A DNA stretch of 37,924 nt, from the NCBI GenBank assembly GCA_015233485.1, contig JADFXO010000001.1, positions 1 through 37,924 on the forward strand, read 5' to 3'. The position numbers were made by a program, and so were the translations under genes. Shown here piece after piece: positions 9,038 through 17,782 of the stretch. The stretch comes from Nitrospirota bacterium (GTDB lineage Bacteria; Nitrospirota; Thermodesulfovibrionia; Thermodesulfovibrionales; Magnetobacteriaceae). The notes under the pieces are model-generated. The model searched no databases, had not been told where the DNA came from, and saw only the letters and a program-made list of their open reading frames with translations. Position 1 is the stretch's first letter; each line of letters starts with the position of its first letter.

Positions 9038-10006
9038 ATGGAAACGACTACGCAAGACATCGGAGATTATTTCAGTAAATCCATACTTGACAGCTTAAGT
9101 GTCGGAGTTGTAGTGCTTGATCTGTCGTATCGCGTGGTGGTGTGGAATGGTTTTATGTCTAAACATAGCGGTGTAGGCAGTGAAGACGTTGTAGGGAAGG
9201 ACTTATTCGATATATTCCCATATCTGTCAAGGAACTGGCTTGAGCTTAAATTCCAAAGTCTTAGGATACTAAAGAGTTATTCGTTTATCTCGTGGAAGCA
9301 AAGGCCATATTTGTTCAGGTTTCAGCATAACCGCCAGATAACGGGCGACGGCGGGTATATGTATCAGGATTGCACATTTATCCCGATATTGGACACCGAT
9401 GGCCGGACGGCCTTAATCTGTATGACCATTCAGGACATGACAGAGGCCGCACAATCGCAGAAGATTATGGACGAGGTAGTAGACGCCAACAAGGCCCTTC
9501 AACTCCTGACTAATTACGACGCACTGACCTCTGTCTATAACAGGGGTTACATAGAAAAACATCTCGAACAAGAATTCAACAAGTCCAAAAGGTACGGAAA
9601 TGTGTTCTCTTTAATAATGTTTGATCTGGATCATTTCAAAAACGTTAACGATACGTACGGGCATCTGGCAGGCGATGAGGTACTGAAAGGCGTTTCCAAA
9701 AAAGTCTGCGGCATGTTGCGAAACACTGATTCGTTGGGACGATATGGTGGTGAGGAGTTTATCATAATCTCAACAGAGACAAATGAAGCGGATGCCGTAC
9801 TCTTAGCAGAGCGGATTAGAAAGGCCGTAGGGCGTATGGCAATCACATCGGGTAATTATCATATAAACGCGACGATAAGCATGGGAGTGGCAGGGTTTCG
9901 CACAGATTTAAAAGACTACCTGCAGATGCTGCACGAGGCGGACATCGCCCTGTATAATTCAAAAAAACAAGGGCGCAACAGGGTCACGAAATACGCGCCA
10001 ACATAA
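9038..10006 (+). CDS. PAS-GGDEF diguanylate cyclase
   Basis: Cytoplasmic enzyme of 322 residues predicted to make cyclic di-GMP from two GTP. A PAS domain covers about 12-135 (ILDSLSVGVVVLDLSYRVV), followed by a short helical linker and a full GGDEF domain (about 165-320). The active site is GGEEF (237-241). RNTD (228-231) lies exactly five residues upstream, the spacing of the product-inhibition I-site. DLDHFKNVNDTYGH is intact. The gene lies 6 bases after the CheC-like gene, so PAS input and the receiver/phosphatase pair are likely parts of one switch. It converges on cysK, with the right structured repeat between them. Confidence 0.93.
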   Translation: METTTQDIGDYFSKSILDSLSVGVVVLDLSYRVVVWNGFMSKHSGVGSEDVVGKDLFDIFPYLSRNWLELKFQSLRILKSYSFISWKQRPYLFRFQHNRQITGDGGYMYQDCTFIPILDTDGRTALICMTIQDMTEAAQSQKIMDEVVDANKALQLLTNYDALTSVYNRGYIEKHLEQEFNKSKRYGNVFSLIMFDLDHFKNVNDTYGHLAGDEVLKGVSKKVCGMLRNTDSLGRYGGEEFIIISTETNEADAVLLAERIRKAVGRMAITSGNYHINATISMGVAGFRTDLKDYLQMLHEADIALYNSKKQGRNRVTKYAPT

Positions 10007-10026
10007 ACCACCGCATAGCCGAGGCC

Positions 10027-10132
10027 GGAGTACCGAAGCCGCCAACGGGCGGCAGCTTAAATTCAATAAATAAAACATGTGCGAGAATACGGGGTGAAGG
10101 GGGGGTTACCCCCCCTTCGTCTTTAATCCTTA
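10027..10132 (-). repeat. Structured intergenic repeat, right copy (inverted)
   Basis: Read on the minus strand it begins 3 bases after the cysK stop with TAAGGATTAAAGACGAAGGG, as the left copy begins at its kinase stop. Hairpin 1 has perfect 10-bp arms (10096-10105 with 10109-10118). The minus-strand loop is again TAA, but the stem is longer (seven G against seven C). Hairpin 2 is reduced to 6-bp arms GCCGCC/GGCGGC (10038-10043, 10048-10053) with loop AACG; the extra apical stem of the left copy is absent. It sits between convergent genes and could block read-through from both sides, though no T-run follows. Confidence 0.85.
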
Positions 10133-10135
10133 TGC

Positions 10136-11044
10136 CTAGGGAGGGCAGTCGGCACAAATCGACTTAAACAGCGCCGTGCTTAAATACCTGTCTCCTCTGT
10201 CGGGCAGTATTACAACTAACACGCCGTCTTTCATCTCCTTCGCCTTTTTCAGGGCTATAAAGACGGCCGCTCCGCTGCTCATGCCCACGAAAAGCCCCTC
10301 TCTGACTGCCAGTGCCTGCGCGGTCGAATATGCCTCGTCGTCGTTGACGTTGTGCTTTTCGTCAAGGCGCGAGGGATCAAACAGGCCGGGCACGATAGAC
10401 TCGCCCATGTTCTTCAGGCCCTGAATCTTGTGGCCGAGAATCGGCTCCACGCCGACTATCTGAATTGACTTGTCGTATTCCTTGAGCCTCTTGCTAGTGC
10501 CCATGAGAGTGCCCGATGTGCCCATGCCGGCAATAAAGGCGCTTATCTCGCCCTTTGTCTGGTTATAGACCTCCACGCCGGTGCCTTCGTAGTGGGCCTT
10601 CATGTTGGATGGGTTGTTGAATTGGTCAGGCATAAAGTAGTCCTTGCGGTTTTCGTCGTAGAGCTTATGGGCAAGCCTGATTGCCCCGTCAGTGCCTTCT
10701 TTGCCGGGGCTTAGGATAAGCTCGGCACCAAAGGCCTCAAGGGTCTTGCGCCTTTCCATGCTTACGCACTCCGGCATGACCAGTTTAACGTGGTAGCCCT
10801 TGGCGGCCGCAACCATGGCAAGTCCTATGCCCGTGTTGCCGCTTGTAGGCTCAAGTATTACCTTTTCCTTTGTCAGTGCCCCGGAGATTTCGGCGTCTTT
10901 TATCATATAGTACGCTATTCTGTCTTTTACGGAGCCCCCGGGATTATTCCCTTCAAGTTTCGCATAGACCTTTACCTTGGGGTTTGTGTTCAAATTGTCC
11001 AGACTTACTATTGGGGTGTTGCCTATTGCGTCTAATACTCCCAT
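10136..11044 (-). CDS. cysK: Cysteine synthase (O-acetylserine sulfhydrylase)
   Basis: A PLP enzyme of 302 residues joining sulfide and O-acetylserine to give cysteine. NTPIVSL is near the N terminus. The PLP lysine is Lys40 in GGSVKDR. The substrate loop TSGNTG, the phosphate loop GMGTSGT and the C-terminal GMSSGAA are intact. The segment GLKNMGESIVPGLFD is closer to the CysM-type branch, so cysM is an alternative name. The start has AAGGAG 8 bases upstream. It lies 20 bases after the OsmC-like gene, so the two form an operon. OsmC proteins reduce organic peroxides, and a cysteine supply gene beside one fits thiol-based defence; that link is inferred. Confidence 0.9.
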   Translation of the reverse strand: MGVLDAIGNTPIVSLDNLNTNPKVKVYAKLEGNNPGGSVKDRIAYYMIKDAEISGALTKEKVILEPTSGNTGIGLAMVAAAKGYHVKLVMPECVSMERRKTLEAFGAELILSPGKEGTDGAIRLAHKLYDENRKDYFMPDQFNNPSNMKAHYEGTGVEVYNQTKGEISAFIAGMGTSGTLMGTSKRLKEYDKSIQIVGVEPILGHKIQGLKNMGESIVPGLFDPSRLDEKHNVNDDEAYSTAQALAVREGLFVGMSSGAAVFIALKKAKEMKDGVLVVILPDRGDRYLSTALFKSICADCPP

Positions 11045-11064
11045 TGTCTTAACTCCTTATGTTA

Positions 11065-11508
11065 TTAGGTATTTATTCCAGAACTTCGGGCGACAACCGT
11101 CTTTACCTCGAACTGCGGTTGATCCATGATTGCCTTTTTCACGGCACACTGGTCAGCAACCCTTACGATAGCGTCATAGTATTTCTCCGGGAAATCCGGC
11201 GGCACCTTTATATCTATGGTTATCTTTGCCAGCTTCGACTTTCCCGGCCCTTCGGTGGTGTATTCGTGGCTTTGCTCAAGGGTCATTCCATCGGTAGGGA
11301 TGGAGTTTTTCTGGCAAAAACTCAGGACGAAAATCCCGGCGCATGTGCCGATAGATGCGAGGAAATATTTAAACGGCTCAGGGGCAGAACCATCTCCGCC
11401 ATATTTGACGGCCTGGTCGGTGGCTATAACCATCGGAGCCGCATCGCCAACCGGCGCAAACTCGGCATTGACACGCTTGCCGCCAGGAAAGGTGATCAGA
11501 ATGTCCAT
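11065..11508 (-). CDS. OsmC/Ohr-family protein
   Basis: Product of 147 residues with the OsmC fold. The redox cysteine pair expected for the family is at Cys56 (ASIGTCAGIF) and Cys121 (ADQCAVKK); a third cysteine, Cys65, lies in between. OsmC and Ohr proteins reduce organic hydroperoxides through this pair. Which of the two groups this belongs to cannot be settled by eye; the sequence resembles the uncharacterised OsmC subgroup. The ribosome site is a strong GAGGAGG ahead of ATG 11508. A probable promoter and a hairpin sit just upstream (11528-11594). cysK follows 20 bases later. Confidence 0.85.
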   Translation of the reverse strand: MDILITFPGGKRVNAEFAPVGDAAPMVIATDQAVKYGGDGSAPEPFKYFLASIGTCAGIFVLSFCQKNSIPTDGMTLEQSHEYTTEGPGKSKLAKITIDIKVPPDFPEKYYDAIVRVADQCAVKKAIMDQPQFEVKTVVARSSGINT

Positions 11509-11527
11509 CGGGGCCTCCTCAATTATT

Positions 11528-11594
11528 AAAAACTTACAGGCGCTGACTCAACGCCTGTACTGCAATACTAACATTTCCCGAAATAAATTTGCAA
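11528..11594 (-). promoter_or_regulatory. Probable promoter and 5' hairpin of the osmC-cysK operon
   Basis: On the minus strand TTGCAA (11589-11594) and TAGTAT (11565-11570) are 18 bp apart, each with four of six consensus matches. The transcript would begin near 11558, which is where an 8-bp perfect hairpin starts: TACAGGCG (11535-11542) pairs with CGCCTGTA (11552-11559), with a 9-base loop. AAG and five T (11528-11532) follow, then the ribosome site. It may be a 5' stabiliser or a small attenuator. Confidence 0.4.
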
Positions 11595-11700
11595 ACCGCA
11601 GCCCTGGTATTAATCTCCCCGCGCGCCTGCCCCCGGCGCTTACTGCTGCTACTTCGCCGAGGCGGAGTCCGGCTGTCTAAAAATGTTGCCGCCGGCATTA

Positions 11701-12567
11701 CTATGTTTTATAAAAACAAAACATCCTGATGTATGGTATATATTTCCCCATTGTAGTAAATATATTTTCAGCCGCCCTGCTTGCCGATATTATTTTATTT
11801 AAAAAATAACTTCTTTTAAATTCTACTAAAAAAGCATAATCGCTCTTATCCTGTAATTTCAGCCCAAATTCGTTTGCCATTGCGATTATCTCACCGTCTG
11901 TACGCCTGAAATCGTGGTGTTTTATAACAATGCCTTCAAGTTTCCCTGTAGTAAACAATTTTTTTGCCCGCAATAAACAGACTTCATATTTTAACAAACA
12001 ATCATGAATCAAATACGACAAATAATTGTCCGGCGACCCGGCAGAATCAAGGATTAATTTCCCGCCAGATTCCAGACTTTGCGATACATGTTGAAAGAAT
12101 GTTCTTAGTCTGGCGTCGTCAGGAAGGTATATCATGCTCAGGTTCAGGATTGCACTGTAAGTGTAAGGCGCGGGTGATTGCAGGATATTTAGCCTATAAA
12201 ACTTAAACTGTGGAAACAGGTTGACTGTTGCGCGATACATCTCATCTGACATATCCAGGTCGGAACACGTTATATTGTACGCTCCTTCCTCCATTAAATA
12301 TAGTTCATTTGCAGAGCGGCCGGAGGCGGTAGAAAGAATCTTGTCTTCTTTGTTCAGGTGGCGCCTTATGAATTCGTCATAGCATTGAAGCCTACCAAGG
12401 TGGTATCCAAAGAAATAATTATTAAAAAATTCAGATTTGCTATTGTAAGCCTCGTCCGTATCGTAACCACCCATTCCCGCTGCATGTTCGTGGTATTGTT
12501 CATCTAAGCCTACGAACTTTTTCCCGCGCACATCAGCGTCTATCGAATATTTATACCACGGCCTCAC
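11701..12567 (-). CDS. Class I SAM-dependent methyltransferase-like protein
   Basis: Product of 288 residues. The centre looks like a Rossmann methyltransferase: a degenerate motif I at about 98-106 (ILSTASGRSANE in place of the usual glycine-rich loop), acidic motif II ITCSDLD, a post-motif strand AILNLSMIYLP, and GGKLILDSAG as the fifth strand. Because motif I is weak, SAM binding is likely but not certain. The N-terminal 90 residues, including YHEHAAGMGGY, match no domain I recognise. It is divergent from the heme-type kinase at 12742 and is followed by about 190 bases without a gene before the osmC operon. The acceptor substrate is unknown. Confidence 0.6.
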   Translation of the reverse strand: MRPWYKYSIDADVRGKKFVGLDEQYHEHAAGMGGYDTDEAYNSKSEFFNNYFFGYHLGRLQCYDEFIRRHLNKEDKILSTASGRSANELYLMEEGAYNITCSDLDMSDEMYRATVNLFPQFKFYRLNILQSPAPYTYSAILNLSMIYLPDDARLRTFFQHVSQSLESGGKLILDSAGSPDNYLSYLIHDCLLKYEVCLLRAKKLFTTGKLEGIVIKHHDFRRTDGEIIAMANEFGLKLQDKSDYAFLVEFKRSYFLNKIISASRAAENIFTTMGKYIPYIRMFCFYKT

Positions 12568-12741
12568 AGTTTGCCCCCTTTGTTTATTTTAGACATCATC
12601 GGCATTCCTGCTAAGCAGATTAAAGCATGTATCTATATTACATGTCAAGGATTTGAGGTGTCAGCGCTGTGTCTCCAGCTTTGTGAAGGGGCAGTTAACC
12701 TTACAAATTATACGAATTATGGTATAAAAGGGACATGGTCT

Positions 12742-14652
12742 ATGGCTAAGGACGACAGCAAGGGGATGTGCAGGGATTACTTACAGTCCCATTGTTACTG
12801 GGTGCTGCCGGTAGTGTTTTGGGCGCTTGTATCGCTGGCTTCGTTGAAGTGGCATCTGTATTTGCTGGAAGAAGAGGCGTATAATATGGCGCTTGAGTCA
12901 GGCCGCTCGATGTTCGAAATGATCGAGACCACGCGCCTCTGGAACGCCAGCCACGGCGGCGTCTATGTCCCCGTTACAGAGTCGTCGCAGCCTAATCCCT
13001 ATATCGACACCCCGGACAGGGATATAAGCACTGTCGACGGCAAAAAACTGACATTGGTTAACCCGGCATTTATGACGCGCCAGATTGCGGAAATAGCCAA
13101 AAGCATAAACAGCGTAGAGTTTCACATCACAAGCCTTAACCCTATAAGGCCGGGCAATATTGCCTCACCGTGGGAAGCGGCCGCCCTTAAGCGCTTTGAG
13201 AAGGGTTCGGCGGAGGAGGTCAGACTGCAAGGGGGAGACGGGACTTTTGTCTATATGGCCCCGCTGAAAGTAGAAAAGACCTGTCTGAATTGCCACGCAA
13301 AACAGGGATACAAAGAAGGCGATATCAGAGGCGGTATATCAGTGGCCGTCCCTGTGTCGTCGATTGCCAAATACACTATTAACCAGAGGAATAATTTTAT
13401 CGTCCTGCACATATTTATATTCATCTCCATGTCACTGACGATGCTGTTTTTCACGAAGCGCCTGAGGCGGCAGTGGCTGGCCCTCAAAGAGGCCAAAGAC
13501 ACGCAGGACGTAGCAGTAGAGGAGCGCACTGCCGAGCTGAAAGAAACGAATGCGCGCCTGACAGAAGAGCTAGACGAACGCAAAGCGGCGGAGGAGGTAA
13601 TCAGTGAGTCGGAGATGAAATTTCGCTCCCTGATTCAATCCGTCATGGATGGAATAATCTCGACTGACTCACAGGGCATAATTGTCGCGTTTAACAGGGG
13701 GGCGGAGTCCCTGTTCGGATATACCGCAGGGGAGGTAATAAATAAACCCGTTTCGATACTGATCCCCGCACGCCTTAGCGAGGCATATTTAAGGGCGTTT
13801 AAGACATTTCAGCTCCTCGGCGTGTCCTACATGGCCGGTAAACGGGTCGAGTTTGAGGGCCTCAGAAAGGATGGCACAGAGTTTTCCTTTGATATCTCAC
13901 TGGCCTCATGGAAGACCAAAAGCGGGACATTTTATACCGGCATCGCCCGCGACATCACCGCTCATAAGAAGATGGAAAACCAGATAACCGCGTCACTGCG
14001 GGAAAAGGTAATCCTTATTCGGGAGATTCACCACAGGGTAAAAAACAACATGCAAATCATCATAAGCCTTCTTAATATCCAGACAGGGCTTATAAAAGAC
14101 CCCGCTGACGCCGAGATGTTTAACGAGACAAAGAATCGAATACTGGCGATGTCCCTTGTACACGAGCGTCTCCACCAGTCCGAAACCCTTGCCGATATAG
14201 ATTTTGCCGACTACGTAGGAAAGCTCGCAAGGGGGCTTTTCCGCTCCTACGGCGTGAATGCCTCAAGGATTGCGCTTAAAATCGACATACCTTCGCTGTC
14301 CATCGGCGTGGATATGGCCGTATCGTGCGGCCTTGTGTTAAATGAGCTGCTGTCCAATTCCCTGAAATATGCCTTTAAAGGCAACAGAAGCGGTGAGATT
14401 GGGATAAGCGTCTCATGCCATGACGGCAAGTATGACATCGACATATGGGATGATGGCGCGGGATTACCGGAGTCGGTCGGCCTTCGGGACAACGAGACGC
14501 TCGGCCTGCAGCTTGTGGTGTCCATTGTGGAAAACCAACTGCGCGGCACCGTTGCCTTAATCAGAGAAAATGGCACGAGGTTTAAGATTACATTCTCAGA
14601 AGCCAGGTCAAGGTCAGGCGAAGTCTCCTTTGACGACACGAAGGAGTTTTAA
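12742..14652 (+). CDS. DUF3365 (Tll0287-like) heme-type sensor histidine kinase
   Basis: Membrane kinase of 636 residues from ATG 12742. An in-frame TTG at 12571 gives a longer version, but ATG 12742 has AAAGGGA at good spacing and is followed directly by the first membrane helix (about 17-42). The outside part (43-215) matches the Tll0287-like/DUF3365 domain and ends in a c-type heme motif CLNCH (181-185). A second helix spans about 219-240. Then follow a coiled coil (about 250-285), a PAS domain (about 290-410), a HisKA_2 helix with EIHHRVKNN (His430-His431) and an ATPase domain (NELLSNSLKYAF, DDGAGLP). The design fits sensing of redox state or a gas through heme. The kinase core resembles the interrupted kinase at 3229-4988. 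No cognate regulator is adjacent. Confidence 0.85.
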   Translation: MAKDDSKGMCRDYLQSHCYWVLPVVFWALVSLASLKWHLYLLEEEAYNMALESGRSMFEMIETTRLWNASHGGVYVPVTESSQPNPYIDTPDRDISTVDGKKLTLVNPAFMTRQIAEIAKSINSVEFHITSLNPIRPGNIASPWEAAALKRFEKGSAEEVRLQGGDGTFVYMAPLKVEKTCLNCHAKQGYKEGDIRGGISVAVPVSSIAKYTINQRNNFIVLHIFIFISMSLTMLFFTKRLRRQWLALKEAKDTQDVAVEERTAELKETNARLTEELDERKAAEEVISESEMKFRSLIQSVMDGIISTDSQGIIVAFNRGAESLFGYTAGEVINKPVSILIPARLSEAYLRAFKTFQLLGVSYMAGKRVEFEGLRKDGTEFSFDISLASWKTKSGTFYTGIARDITAHKKMENQITASLREKVILIREIHHRVKNNMQIIISLLNIQTGLIKDPADAEMFNETKNRILAMSLVHERLHQSETLADIDFADYVGKLARGLFRSYGVNASRIALKIDIPSLSIGVDMAVSCGLVLNELLSNSLKYAFKGNRSGEIGISVSCHDGKYDIDIWDDGAGLPESVGLRDNETLGLQLVVSIVENQLRGTVALIRENGTRFKITFSEARSRSGEVSFDDTKEF

Positions 14653-14672
14653 GCGGGATTGCTGTTGGGTAT

Positions 14673-15724
14673 CTACAGACGCAAGCCACACATTCCCATG
14701 ACAATTAACACCGAGATCGCCCCGCCGATGACGGTGCTGGCGATCATCAGCCGGTCCGCCAGGTGCTTGTTCATTCCGCGCTTTAGCATCACGACGCGTA
14801 TGGCGCCGGCGATGTGTGACAGTACGAAAAAGACGGCCAGCACATAAAGTGGCACAAGACGAATATTCCATGGGTCTTTGAGAAGGCCTACCGGCGCTCC
14901 GGTTGCAAATCCCCACCCTGAATTGATGCCAAGATAGGTGCGGGCAAAGATAAAAACCGCGTTCATGTGGCTAATCACGAACAAGGAGAGATACACACCT
15001 GAACAGATATGGAAGGTTTGAAAACGATCGGAAGGCCTGACGGTGGCACGCTGGAAAAGATAAAACCCACTCACAACCTGAAAAAGGAAGAGTCCAACCA
15101 ACACCGGCTCAACGATGGCTGAGCGGTAGACGTGCCTCAGTGTCTTCATGACGGCAGTATGCACGTCAGGGCCTCCCAACCCGGCGAGTTGATTGCCAAT
15201 ATGCATTAGAAGAAATAAGACGATGATAAACAGCGCTGCTACCATATGTGTTTTGAGCATACGGGAAGAGAGCGGGTATGTTGGTGTTGCAACAGCCGTA
15301 TCGTTGCCATTGCGCAGGACTGCCGTCAGGACAACTGCCCAGAACACGGCAAGTACCCATTTGTCGAAAGCCGGGTAACCAAGCATGTAGAGACGACACC
15401 AACAAAAGTGAAAATGACGGGTGTAGCCGCTGCAAGAAAGGCGGCCCGTCGGGCTTGTAAAACTGCGGCCGTCGCTGTTGAGGCCCTCGATAACCTCATA
15501 GCGAACAACAGGGCAACTCCGGGGACGGCAAAGGCTGCAAGAAGGAAGACCGCCGCCATCAGCCACGGAAGCAAACCGGCATGAGCGCCTCCCGAGGTGA
15601 TCATGTGGACACCTCCGCTATATCCCTCAAGCAGGAACGGATAAATCATCGCTGCAAGGGGCGCAACGGCCATAGGGACGCGTGTTTTGAAACCATCCTG
15701 CTTAATACCAGCGATTGCGGTCAT
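14673..15724 (-). pseudogene. Cytochrome-b-like multi-pass membrane protein, interrupted by one frameshift
   Basis: Two overlapping minus-strand frames form one protein of about 350 residues with about eight hydrophobic helices. The first runs from ATG 15724 (ribosome site GGAGG) through FTFVGVV; the second continues with YMLGYPAFDKWVLAVFW to 14673. Near 15395, one added C (GTC GTC CTC TAC ATG) joins them as GVVLYMLGYP, so one base appears lost. Histidines fall in or next to helices (LLMHIGNQ, LRHVYR, FHICSG, ISHMNA, LSHIAG), as in di-heme cytochromes b of the succinate dehydrogenase/fumarate reductase type, but I do not recognise a named family. No flavoprotein or iron-sulfur subunit lies beside it. 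Its codons look richer in GC than those of some neighbours. Confidence 0.6.
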
Positions 15725-15880
15725 CTTTAACCTCCGTATTTTCGAAATGCCCTATATATTATCATATTCTATAGGAAGCAGAGCTATATATATCTAAGAC
15801 GAAAGAGCGGAAGACACGGAAAGAGATGAAATTCAATGATGCTCCTCAAGGGCAAATTCCCGTTATGCCGCGCTTTGGCC

Positions 15881-17782
15881 TCATGCGGAGAGGGCCGGCG
15901 CCACGGCCTTGCCGTGATATTTATAAAATGCGTCGATACCTTCCTTTCCCATATAACGGGTCAGGAGGGCTGGCTCTGTGAGGGTCAAATCGACGAGAAT
16001 AAGGCCGTCAAGGCAGTCGCCGAAACTGTGGTCAATGTTAAAGCCGATTAATTTGCCCCCGAGACGCAGATACTGCCTGAGCAGGATTGGCACACCCTTT
16101 GGGGGGGTGAGTTCTGTAGGCGATTGGCCGTGAGCCACGCAATCGGAGTCTCCGATTGCGGCAATCAACTCTGATATATCGTCAATATCCCTGACAAACG
16201 AGAGGGCGGTGCCGGTATCCCAGCCTGTTACCGGCTCCGGCCTGAGCGGGGTCTTTGGCCTTATGTATCTTGCCAGAGATGGAATGTAACTTGTCATTTT
16301 CAGGAAAGACACGATGAGCTGGGCTGAAGCGCCGCTGTAGTCCTTGTTTATGCTCACAGGGCCGAACAAATATCTGTATTTGGGATTGCTGGACACTATC
16401 TGGCCTATTCCCTTCCACAGGAGCAGGAGGGGCAAATAACTCCTTTGATACTCCTGCCTGACGAAAGACCTCCCCATCTCAAGTGCGGGGCTTATCTTGT
16501 CGAGGAATTGTTCGCCGTACTTAAACAGTGTGCTCGTGTATAACCCCTTTATTCCCTGTTTCATAAGGATTTCATCTGTCTTTCCAAACCTGTAAGCCCC
16601 CACAATCTCGTTTTTGTCGCTGTTCCAGATAAACAGATGCAGGTAATGGCTATCGAATTGGTCTAAGTCTGCCGCCTTGCCCGTGCCCTCGTTACCGGCG
16701 CGGAAGGTTATCTCGCGAAGGCGGCCTATCTCCCTAAGTATAGAGGGAATCTGCCATGACCAGGCGGAGGCGGCGGTGTACTGCCCATGTCTGGCAAGGA
16801 TTTGTTCCTCCGGCAGTGCGGCTATTTCGCCGCGCATGACATCGGGATTTTCCGCGGGGGCTATGGGTGTCATCTCCGGTGTGCCTTCGGATAACCCTTT
16901 GGGAAGATTGAATGGGATGCCCAGGGGGAATCGTCTTTTTCTCCTGAGCTCTGTGCCGTTAGCAAGCAGGTATGTGCGCAGCCTAAGGTAGTCCATCACG
17001 GCCTCGCCGGATTCTATCTTGCAGAGCCTGTTAAATGAGACGAGGTTGCCGATTTTCACGCGTATGGTTTTTTTCGCCTTGTTCAGAAATTCGTGAGGAA
17101 GCATTGCCGTGCGCAGGAGCGGGTGTATCAGGCCGGCCAGGTTAAACAATATGCCGTTTGAGCCGTCAAAGTAAACAGGCAGGGCTGGGGACGCGGTCTT
17201 CCTTATTATCCTCGCCACGGAGGTGTCCCATTTGGGGTCGGTTACTTCGCGTTTTTGAAGGTCAACATGTGAGACCTCACCGGCTGGAAAAACCACTAAC
17301 ATACCGCCCTGTTTTACCCATAAAACCGTCTCTCTGAGGGATTTGACATTCATGCGGTAAGAGTCTTTCTTTTTAAAAGGATCGACAAAGAAGAACATGT
17401 CTGCGATGTCAGGGATATAGGAAAGCAGATAATTGGCCATAATCCTGACGTCAGGGCGAACCATGCGCAGTATAGAGGCGATAATCATCCCCTCTATGCC
17501 TCCAAATGGGTGGTTTGCCACAACGACGGCCGGCCCTGAGGCTGGGATGCGCCTGATATCCTCCTCTGAAATCTCATACTTTACGTCCAGCGCCTGAAGG
17601 GTTTTAGTAATAAAACAGCCACCTTCCCTTTCCGTCAGCTCCTCATATAGTTTATTAAGGAGGTGAAAGGACATGAGACGCTCTAACGCAGCCCTGATAA
17701 TAGGCCCGATAATAGGGTTTAAGTGCCCGTTTGAGGGGATCTCAAGCCTGAAAACATTATTCTTGTGTGAGTTGTCCGCCAT
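15881..17782 (-). CDS. olsF: Two-domain acyltransferase, OlsF-like (PlsC domain plus OlsB-like GNAT domain)
   Basis: Product of 633 residues with two acyltransferase parts. Residues about 75-290 are a lysophospholipid-acyltransferase domain of the hemolysin-related branch, with the catalytic block NHPFGGIEG (His91, Glu97 where many relatives have Asp) and FPAGEVSH. Residues about 310-620 are a GNAT-type domain as in OlsB N-acyltransferases (ADLDQFDSHYLHLFIWN, EIVGAYRFG, EMGRSFV). OlsF proteins join these two steps to make ornithine or similar amino-acid lipids without phosphate. The order (O-acyl domain first) fits OlsF. The amino acid used cannot be read from the sequence. AGGAGG lies 8 bases before ATG 17782. 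It stands alone. Confidence 0.7.
   Translation of the reverse strand: MADNSHKNNVFRLEIPSNGHLNPIIGPIIRAALERLMSFHLLNKLYEELTEREGGCFITKTLQALDVKYEISEEDIRRIPASGPAVVVANHPFGGIEGMIIASILRMVRPDVRIMANYLLSYIPDIADMFFFVDPFKKKDSYRMNVKSLRETVLWVKQGGMLVVFPAGEVSHVDLQKREVTDPKWDTSVARIIRKTASPALPVYFDGSNGILFNLAGLIHPLLRTAMLPHEFLNKAKKTIRVKIGNLVSFNRLCKIESGEAVMDYLRLRTYLLANGTELRRKRRFPLGIPFNLPKGLSEGTPEMTPIAPAENPDVMRGEIAALPEEQILARHGQYTAASAWSWQIPSILREIGRLREITFRAGNEGTGKAADLDQFDSHYLHLFIWNSDKNEIVGAYRFGKTDEILMKQGIKGLYTSTLFKYGEQFLDKISPALEMGRSFVRQEYQRSYLPLLLLWKGIGQIVSSNPKYRYLFGPVSINKDYSGASAQLIVSFLKMTSYIPSLARYIRPKTPLRPEPVTGWDTGTALSFVRDIDDISELIAAIGDSDCVAHGQSPTELTPPKGVPILLRQYLRLGGKLIGFNIDHSFGDCLDGLILVDLTLTEPALLTRYMGKEGIDAFYKYHGKAVAPALSA

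Noticed and set aside
12571..12741. N-terminal extension of the heme-type kinase from TTG
   Set aside because: The segment has no membrane or domain signal and ATG 12742 has a better ribosome site directly before the first helix.
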